A stretch of DNA of 64,000 nucleotides, taken from assembly GCA_938036435.1 (NCBI GenBank), contig CALHPU010000018.1, forward strand, positions 62,001 through 126,000, in the 5' to 3' direction. The DNA comes from an uncultured Pirellulaceae bacterium. Its GTDB lineage: Bacteria; Planctomycetota; Planctomycetia; Pirellulales; Pirellulaceae. Positions 57,966 to 64,000 of the stretch are shown here, piece by piece. Position numbers and translations under genes: made by a program. The notes under the pieces were generated by a model. That model was not told where the DNA came from. It saw only the letters and a program-made list of their open reading frames with translations, and did not search any database. Numbering within the stretch: position 1 is the stretch's first letter; every line of letters starts with the position of its first letter.

Positions 57966-59666
57966 ATCGTCGTTCGAGAAAACGGGGTAGTGTCCGGTAT
58001 CTGTGACCATTCCTGAATTGTCATGCCCTGGCTTAGGGCGGAGTACTTCGCCGTCGAAGGACATTGAAACCGTAATCGTATCGGCTTCACTGTACATGCT
58101 TTGATCAACCAGCATGTTGCTGGCCAAAGGCTGGCCCACCGTATCGGGAGTACAGAAGATTTCTCGTTGATGACAGTGGTGTTCGGTTCCCACGAAATGA
58201 AGACTGATCAATGCTCTGCCGGGTCGTGAAAACCGCCAAACTGTGTTGACCCGTGCCATGCCGCGCCGAGGAACCATCTCTGCAGCCAACAGCTCGGCTT
58301 TTTCAGTGAACTGGACGCTCTGGAATTCAGGTGAGGCAGAATCTAAAACCTTTTGTGCGGTAAACGACTTTCGGTCTGCGCGTTTATAAAGCTTCGTGAT
58401 CACCACCGGGACGAGGATTACTAGAATCAACGCATAAATGATTGGTGGCTGCGTCCGACGCTGAAAAGATTTGCCAAATGTTAAGAAAAGCGATGGGCTT
58501 GGAGAGAACTTGCCGGCATGCCATTTCAGAAGAGTTTCTTTTGCGGGAACTTCTACGAGATAGTAGAGCCATGCCGATACACCCAGGCTTAGCGCTAACG
58601 TCAGTACGGCGAAATAGACAATTGAAAAATTGGTTCCGATCCAGAATTCTTGTTTGATAAAAAGCAACAATTGGTAATGGATCATGTAAAACGCAAAACT
58701 AATTTCCCCAAGGAATACCATGACACGCGAGCCAAAGTAGCGGGAAACTAACCCAGCGGAGCGCGCGAAAACATAAATCACCGCTGCGTGAAAGAACATC
58801 CCGCCGCTGTAGGAGAACCAATAGGTCAGCGCTTGACCAGCAGTCTCGAAGCTATACAGATACCGGAATAGACCGCAGGAATAAAATAACTGGAAGCAGC
58901 CAAGGGAGAGTGCAACCAACAGCGTTTCCACAACAGTTGCTCGTGCAGTCATCTTCCAACCGCTTGTTGATTTGACGTCAGTACCAGTCGCGCTTTCGCG
59001 CGAGCGGAATACCATTCCAGCGGCCATACCGGTCATGAATTCTAGTAATCGAAACGGTGGGAAGAGTTGCACGACTTCGATCGGGTTTAAAGATGCATTG
59101 GCAATCGATTTAATCGGCGACACGGGTTCGAGCGTGGCGGCCATCCAGATCATCGCAGCAAAGGTTAGCGGAAACAGACACGCGTACTTAATACAGAACT
59201 GGCGGGACGACCCCAACAATAAGAAGGGGAACATCAGATAAAAGAACGCTTCGACAGATATAGTCCAAGCCACCCCGTTGTAACAATGAATCCAATTCAG
59301 TGTTGGGTACCAGCTTTGCAGTAATGACCAATGCGATAAAGTTCGAAGCCACGGCCAATCAGAAGGAGGTAGGAACCTCGGGGCCAGCCATGCCATCAGT
59401 AACAGGCAGGCGATGTGCAACGGCCAGATTCGGGCGAAACGGGTGAAATAGAATTTCGGTATCGTACTGCTGGTTAGTTTATCTTTGTAGACGTAGACCA
59501 GAATGAAGCCAGAGAGCACAAAGAAGAATGAGACAGCTATGCCTCCCATGGGGCCGACATTCACCTTGATGTCCATGGCCCTGACGAAGTGCTGAACAAA
59601 CACCGCCAAAGCGGCAAACGCTCTTAGTCCGGTCAATGCATCAAGTTTATTGGGGGCAGATGACAT
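57918..59666 (-). CDS. Acyltransferase family 3 membrane protein (OafA-like)
   Basis: A 582-residue integral membrane protein that probably transfers acyl groups to a surface glycan. The N-terminal LDALTGLRAFAALAVFVQHF holds the Arg and conserved His of this family, followed by GGIAVSFFFVLSGFILVYVY and YFTRFARIWPLH. About ten membrane helices follow, including FLGEISFAFYMIHYQLLLFI. A soluble C-terminal segment of about 180 residues ends LQEGLRISRLPVLLR, which is also copied at 57113-57166. The acceptor is unknown. Confidence 0.85.
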   Translation of the reverse strand: MSSAPNKLDALTGLRAFAALAVFVQHFVRAMDIKVNVGPMGGIAVSFFFVLSGFILVYVYKDKLTSSTIPKFYFTRFARIWPLHIACLLLMAWLAPRFLPPSDWPWLRTLSHWSLLQSWYPTLNWIHCYNGVAWTISVEAFFYLMFPFLLLGSSRQFCIKYACLFPLTFAAMIWMAATLEPVSPIKSIANASLNPIEVVQLFPPFRLLEFMTGMAAGMVFRSRESATGTDVKSTSGWKMTARATVVETLLVALSLGCFQLFYSCGLFRYLYSFETAGQALTYWFSYSGGMFFHAAVIYVFARSAGLVSRYFGSRVMVFLGEISFAFYMIHYQLLLFIKQEFWIGTNFSIVYFAVLTLALSLGVSAWLYYLVEVPAKETLLKWHAGKFSPSPSLFLTFGKSFQRRTQPPIIYALILVILVPVVITKLYKRADRKSFTAQKVLDSASPEFQSVQFTEKAELLAAEMVPRRGMARVNTVWRFSRPGRALISLHFVGTEHHCHQREIFCTPDTVGQPLASNMLVDQSMYSEADTITVSMSFDGEVLRPKPGHDNSGMVTDTGHYPVFSNDDLQEGLRISRLPVLLR

Positions 59667-59835
59667 GAGCGATAACTATACGGGAGACGGCTGTAGTCTC
59701 CCTATCTACCGCAATTCAATATTGACAACAATAGGAGTTAGAAGTCTCTTCCAAATCTACTAGATTGGCCAACAAAAACACGGCCAGCATTTTCGTGCTG
59801 GCCGTATCTGAAAGTTAAATTTCGGTGTCGAGGCG

Positions 59836-62727
59836 TTACTGGTTTTCTTCGTCTTCTCCGCCGCCACCGACGACTAAATCATCGCCGAGGCCACCGAATA
59901 AGATGTCGTCGCCAAAACCCCCACGAAGCTCGTCGTCGCCATCACCGCCAACAAGCTCGTCGTCGCCATCGGCACCAAATAGCAGGTCGATCCCTTCATT
60001 TCCGAACAACCGATCGTCGCCGAAGCTGCCCGCGAGACGATCGTTGCCTTCTCCTCCCGCGATCGAGTCGTTGCCTTCATCGCCGCGAGCAAAATCATCT
60101 CCGGCGCCAGCGTTAATCGTATCGTTACCCAAGTTTCCAAAAATCTGGTCGTTACCGGCAGCACCGTTGAGAAGGTCGTCGCCGAGTCCACCGATGAGGA
60201 TATCGGCACCCGCTCCGCCAACCAATGTGTCGTCGCCTTCAAGCCCGTTGAGAGTTGTGGGACGCGATCCAGTCACGATTAGCGTGTCGTCGTTTGACGA
60301 ACCAACCAAGCGGTCGATACCTGTAAAGGTTTCGTTAACCTGTCCATATTCAGCAGTCCCGGATCCGTCATCATTAATTCTCGCCGTAACGCCTACACCG
60401 ATGCCTTGAAAGGAGTTTGTGTCGAACCCAAGGCCGCCGACGATCGTGTCAGTGCCGCCGATACCAACAAAGAAGTCATCGCCTTCGCCTCCTCCCAAAA
60501 AGTCGTCGCCGGCTCCTCCATTGAGGCTGTCGTTTCCGTCGCCTCCCAATGCCCTGTCGTTTCCTCCACCGCCGCGAAGAATGTCATCGCCGTCGTTACC
60601 AATCAGCAAGTCATTTCCACCATCTGCGTTGAGGATATCGTTTCCGCCAAGGCCTCTTAACACAGTATCGATGTTTCCAGTGGCGTTAAGGATGTCGTCG
60701 TGGTCCGAGCCAGTCAAATTCTCGATGCCGACGAAATTTTCGTTGACTGTCCCATGCGAGGCAACGCCCGAACCGCCTTCGTTAACCCTCGCGATGACTG
60801 CCGAGTCAACTCCTTGAAAAGAGTTAGTGTCTGTTCCAGCGCCGCCGTCGATGGTATCTAGGCCGCCGATCCCGACGAGGAAGTCGTCGCCATTGTTGCC
60901 GTTAAGCGTATCATTGCCGGCGCCTCCATTAACAAAGTCATCGCCATTGCCGCCGTTGGCTAGGTCGCTACCGTTACCAGCGCGAAGAATGTCATCGCCA
61001 TCGTCACCATTGAGTACGTCGCTGCCTTCGCCTCCATTGAGCATGTCGTCGCCGCTTCCACCGTTGATCAAATCATTGCCGTCGCCACCACTGAGGGTGT
61101 CGTTTCCAGCGAGGCCATCGATGGTGTCGTCGCCAGCGCCGCCATTGATGATGTCATCACCTGATCCACCGACCAGCGTGTCGTCGCCGGCACCACCATT
61201 GATCGTGTTGGTATCGACCTGAAATGTTTCAACAAAGATATTGCCGTCGCCGGTGTCGCCAGCAGAGCCACTGGTAACTTCACCATTGAGGTTGCCGCCA
61301 GCGTCTCGGATGACATCGGTAATGACTGGGCCGCTTACTTGCGACACGGCATTGTGAATACTGATGGCACTCACATCACGAATCGCACCTCCCGGCAAAT
61401 CGGCGGTGCTGATGCCGTCGATATTCAGATCAGCGGAATATTCAACGCTTGCGCCGTCTACGGTAATGGTAACGGTTGCTTCTCCAGTAGCATTTGAACT
61501 AGAACCGTTGTTGGCCACTTGTGCCGAATCTAAATCGGCGGCCAGTACCAACGTTCGAACTCCATTGACCGTTGAATCGGATTGCGGGATGAGCTGCCCA
61601 CGGATCTCGCCGTCGGAGAAAGAGAACCCTGAAGTACGAACTCTAAGGTACAACTCGCCGGCTGCGGCCTCGGCCACTAAATCCGAGGGAGACTGCGGAG
61701 TCGTTAAAGAGGTCAACGGATGAGAGTTTACTGATAGGTCAAACCCAGTAACTACAGCGGTGCCGCTGATGATTGTGTCGTCACCGCCCAAGCCTGAGAT
61801 GACATCGTTTCCAAGACCACCATTGATAACGTTGTCCGAGTCGTTTCCAGTCAGTACGTCATCATTGTCGGAGCCGAACAGGTTTTCGATGCTTGTGAAG
61901 CTTTCGGTGAAAGGGCCGTCTTCGGCGGTGCCTGATCCATCAGCGGCTAGTGTTACCGTCACTCCATTGTCGGAACCGACAAACGAATTGGTGTCAGATC
62001 CGGCTCCACCTTCAATGACGTCGGTTCCGCCTCCACCGGCAAGTATGTCGTCGCCGGCGAACCCTCTAAGAATGTCGTCACCGCCGCCGCCGCGCAGTTG
62101 ATCGTCACCAGCACCACCTTCGATGATGTCTTCGCCTTCTTCGCCTAGAATAAGATCGTCACCCGAGCCACCGGTTAGCACATCGTCGCCAAAACCACCG
62201 GTGAAACTAACGCCAGATGATAAGGCTGAGACGTCGATGGTGTCGGCACCTGAGAAACCATCGACGAACAGGCTTTGAAAGATTGCTCCGTCAGCTGCAC
62301 TGGTCGCGGTAAACACGTCGTCGAAATCACCCAAGTTGAAGTTCAGGGCTCCGATCAAAGAACTTGCGTTGCTGATCGACAAAGTGTCATTGGCAGACTG
62401 CGATTGGCTGAGTACGAAATTAGAGTTTCCGACCGCATCGCCCTCTAGCACAATCGAATCGCCTCCACCCACCTGAATCTGAAGCGAGTTGGCTGTCGGC
62501 GCGCTCAAAGATACGACATCTAAATCGCCGTCGTCGGCCTGAAAAAACACCTGCCCGCCGTCTTGAATTCCAGTGGTTATAGAATTAAAAGTGACCGACG
62601 CGAGCAAGTTGCGTTGCTCAAGCGATTCAATCATTAAGAGTTGTGTGCGAGTTCTGCGCCGGAATTTTCTGTTCTTTTTCCAAACGACTGTCCGGCTAAT
62701 TCTCGAAATCCAATTGTAGTTCTTCAT
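59836..62727 (-). CDS. RTX/CHRD surface protein with LEQRNLLA-type N-terminal motif
   Basis: A 963-residue protein starting at the ATG 62727, which has a strong AGGAG site. The N-terminus is basic (MKNYNWISRISRTVVWKKNR) and leads to MIESLEQRNLLAS, a planctomycete motif at the N-terminus of many exported giant proteins. The body is made of haemolysin-type Gly/Asp-rich nonapeptide repeats (GGDGNDLINGG, GGAGDDTLVGG), with a CHRD-like domain in the middle (TSGFSFSDGEIRGQLIPQ). Ca2+-binding RTX repeats suggest secretion. The function (adhesion or matrix) is unknown. The frame is open to 62850. Confidence 0.85.
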   Translation of the reverse strand: MKNYNWISRISRTVVWKKNRKFRRRTRTQLLMIESLEQRNLLASVTFNSITTGIQDGGQVFFQADDGDLDVVSLSAPTANSLQIQVGGGDSIVLEGDAVGNSNFVLSQSQSANDTLSISNASSLIGALNFNLGDFDDVFTATSAADGAIFQSLFVDGFSGADTIDVSALSSGVSFTGGFGDDVLTGGSGDDLILGEEGEDIIEGGAGDDQLRGGGGDDILRGFAGDDILAGGGGTDVIEGGAGSDTNSFVGSDNGVTVTLAADGSGTAEDGPFTESFTSIENLFGSDNDDVLTGNDSDNVINGGLGNDVISGLGGDDTIISGTAVVTGFDLSVNSHPLTSLTTPQSPSDLVAEAAAGELYLRVRTSGFSFSDGEIRGQLIPQSDSTVNGVRTLVLAADLDSAQVANNGSSSNATGEATVTITVDGASVEYSADLNIDGISTADLPGGAIRDVSAISIHNAVSQVSGPVITDVIRDAGGNLNGEVTSGSAGDTGDGNIFVETFQVDTNTINGGAGDDTLVGGSGDDIINGGAGDDTIDGLAGNDTLSGGDGNDLINGGSGDDMLNGGEGSDVLNGDDGDDILRAGNGSDLANGGNGDDFVNGGAGNDTLNGNNGDDFLVGIGGLDTIDGGAGTDTNSFQGVDSAVIARVNEGGSGVASHGTVNENFVGIENLTGSDHDDILNATGNIDTVLRGLGGNDILNADGGNDLLIGNDGDDILRGGGGNDRALGGDGNDSLNGGAGDDFLGGGEGDDFFVGIGGTDTIVGGLGFDTNSFQGIGVGVTARINDDGSGTAEYGQVNETFTGIDRLVGSSNDDTLIVTGSRPTTLNGLEGDDTLVGGAGADILIGGLGDDLLNGAAGNDQIFGNLGNDTINAGAGDDFARGDEGNDSIAGGEGNDRLAGSFGDDRLFGNEGIDLLFGADGDDELVGGDGDDELRGGFGDDILFGGLGDDLVVGGGGEDEENQ

Positions 62728-63170
62728 GGAGTATCTCCTGTTGTTTTCGCCGAAGGAAAAATCGGGCTGGTGTTGAGCGTCTATTTGCGCGGCAGATAAG
62801 TACGGCAACGGCCTATGACCGAACTCGGTTGGAGGCGTTAGTCTGGTCAATCTGATTAAGTTGAGATTGATGCAGCAAATAGATGATCGACAGAATGATC
62901 ACAGCGCTTGATGAATCCCTCGGCGTTTGGCGACTGCAATCACGGTTGTGCAAGCAATGCAAGAGAAGGTGGGTAGGCGGGGCAACAAGTCTTGTGCCCT
63001 CCCAGCGGGCTGGTTTTGGTAAACCCTAGGGATTCTGCCGGTTTTAGTGATGAGGTGATCCTGAAGGAGCCGATGGACCAGATTGAGTCATCGTTTTTTT
63101 ACGCAACTCTGGGGCCTCAGTATGGAACTGAGACAGGTGCCCTATTTTGATCAGTGACAATGGAGTCGTC
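62728..63170. other. 443-bp divergent intergenic region
   Basis: Promoters for the RTX gene (minus) and the coiled-coil gene (plus) are expected here. A palindrome (CTCAGT/ACTGAG, 63116-63132) lies 40 bp before the coiled-coil start. Nothing else is recognised. Confidence 0.4.
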
Positions 63171-64000
63171 ATGTTTCTCGCCTATTTACCCGCTCTGTTT
63201 CTCGCTTTTTCCGGATTGGCCGTCGGCTATATCCTTTGGTATCGGGATTCTCGCCACGATGATTTTACGCGGCAAAAACTGATTTCCCAAAACATGGAAA
63301 TGAAACAGGCGCTAACGACGGCAAAAACTTCTTACGCTGCACTTGATGAACGTTTCACGCGTCAGCGCGGTCAACTGGGCGTACTACAGCAGCTGTGCGA
63401 TGACTGGTCAGCTAATCGTGAGCAAGCGGAAAAGGAACGTTTAGAGCTGGATGTCCAGCTGACCGAACGGACTCGCCAAATCGAGGGTTTGTCTGGCGAA
63501 CTTCAGGCGGAGCGCGAAAAATCGATCAAGCTTGAAGATACCGTGCACTCGATGACGCAAACTCAGCTTGAGAAAATCTCCGGCATTGAGAGCCAATGGA
63601 ACCAGAAGACGTCGGTTGCTGAAACGGCGTTGGTCCAGAGTCAGGCGGAAGTCAAATCGTTAACTGGCGATCGTGACCGACAACTGGAAAAACTTCATAA
63701 GGCCGAATCACGCATTGCTGAGTTAGAGTCAGAAATTCGTTCTAATGCCACCATTTTAGAGAACGCGAAAAAGAACGCCGGACTGGCAAAAGAGCACGTC
63801 TCGCTGGAAACGGCGCTCAAGCACAGCAAGGAATTGCTGAAGAAGTCAGAAGGACAGTGTGCTGCCGAGCGATCGGAGAAGGAAAGTTTGCGAGAGCAGT
63901 TAGAGTCTTCTAAGGCGAATTTGGCGAGTCTTCAGGAGCAAGTCGATGGACTGCACCTCGCGCACGCGGACGTCGAAACTTACAAACAGAAAGCCGAAGC
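63171..64000 (+). CDS. Membrane-anchored coiled-coil protein, partial
   Basis: An open frame running past the window end from the ATG at 63171, preceded by TGGAG at a good distance. It has one N-terminal membrane helix (MFLAYLPALFLAFSGLAVGY) and then over 250 residues of almost pure coiled coil (long Glu, Lys and Gln heptads such as EQAEKERLELDVQLTERTRQ). At least 276 residues are visible. The C-terminus lies outside the window, so its function cannot be told. It may be a scaffold or an envelope-linking protein. Confidence 0.7.
   Translation, partial: MFLAYLPALFLAFSGLAVGYILWYRDSRHDDFTRQKLISQNMEMKQALTTAKTSYAALDERFTRQRGQLGVLQQLCDDWSANREQAEKERLELDVQLTERTRQIEGLSGELQAEREKSIKLEDTVHSMTQTQLEKISGIESQWNQKTSVAETALVQSQAEVKSLTGDRDRQLEKLHKAESRIAELESEIRSNATILENAKKNAGLAKEHVSLETALKHSKELLKKSEGQCAAERSEKESLREQLESSKANLASLQEQVDGLHLAHADVETYKQKAE

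Overview
The window looks like the chromosome of a marine planctomycete, probably family Pirellulaceae. The evidence is the str/rpo gene order, a surface protein carrying an LEQRNLLA-type N-terminal motif, a PEP-CTERM protein, a dockerin-like protein, an FG-GAP/ASPIC-UnbV protein, TatC and NusG with large extra segments, and a sigma factor with several extra helix-turn-helix domains. Base composition is moderate and fairly even, and no phage or insertion sequence is visible. The placement is inferred from gene content only.

Layout. 1-6,660: a ferredoxin-like cysteine-rich protein, an orphan ParD-like antitoxin, a chimeric sigma-70 factor, a secreted protein of unknown function and two tandem purine nucleoside phosphorylase paralogues. 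6,690-15,000 (minus strand): a 2OG-Fe(II) oxygenase, ftsY, nusB, ribH, rho, coaE, a SenB-like selenosugar synthase and tatC. 15,160-28,000: manA, a small lipoprotein, an aminotransferase, a PurF-type amidophosphoribosyltransferase, an RluB-type pseudouridine synthase, a membrane protein overlapping an ABC ATPase, ferritin, a PII-like protein, a Ca/Na antiporter and a PEP-CTERM protein. 28,070-36,600 (minus strand): secreted and surface proteins, including an FG-GAP/ASPIC-UnbV/thioredoxin-like protein whose frame is crossed by one UGA. 37,240-57,110: tRNA-Thr, -Tyr, -Gly, -Thr, tuf, tRNA-Trp, secE, nusG, rplK, rplA, rplJ, rplL, rpoB, rpoC, rpsL, rpsG and an EF-G gene. 57,110-64,000: a VapBC-like pair between 54-bp direct repeats, an acyltransferase, an RTX/CHRD surface protein and the start of a membrane-anchored coiled-coil protein.

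Most striking observations. (1) The FG-GAP/ASPIC-UnbV gene continues in frame after a UGA at 30344-30346, and a small hairpin with a GGUC apical loop begins its loop 17 nt after that UGA. This is the layout of a bacterial SECIS element, so the UGA may encode selenocysteine. A SenB-like gene elsewhere in the window also points to selenium use. (2) RpoC carries about 370 extra C-terminal residues with three helix-hairpin-helix-like repeats. (3) The toxin-antitoxin pair sits between two perfect 54-bp repeats that copy the 3' end of the neighbouring acyltransferase gene. (4) Two tandem nucleoside phosphorylases differ at the purine-selecting Asn/Asp position. (5) S12 naturally has Arg at the streptomycin-resistance Lys88 position. 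(6) A family of imperfect palindromes occurs at four intergenic sites.

How the genes work together. The 37-57 kb block is the core transcription and translation cluster, with its tRNAs. Rho, NusB, NusG and the sigma factor belong to the same transcription machinery. FtsY, SecE and TatC serve protein export, which fits the many exported proteins encoded here.
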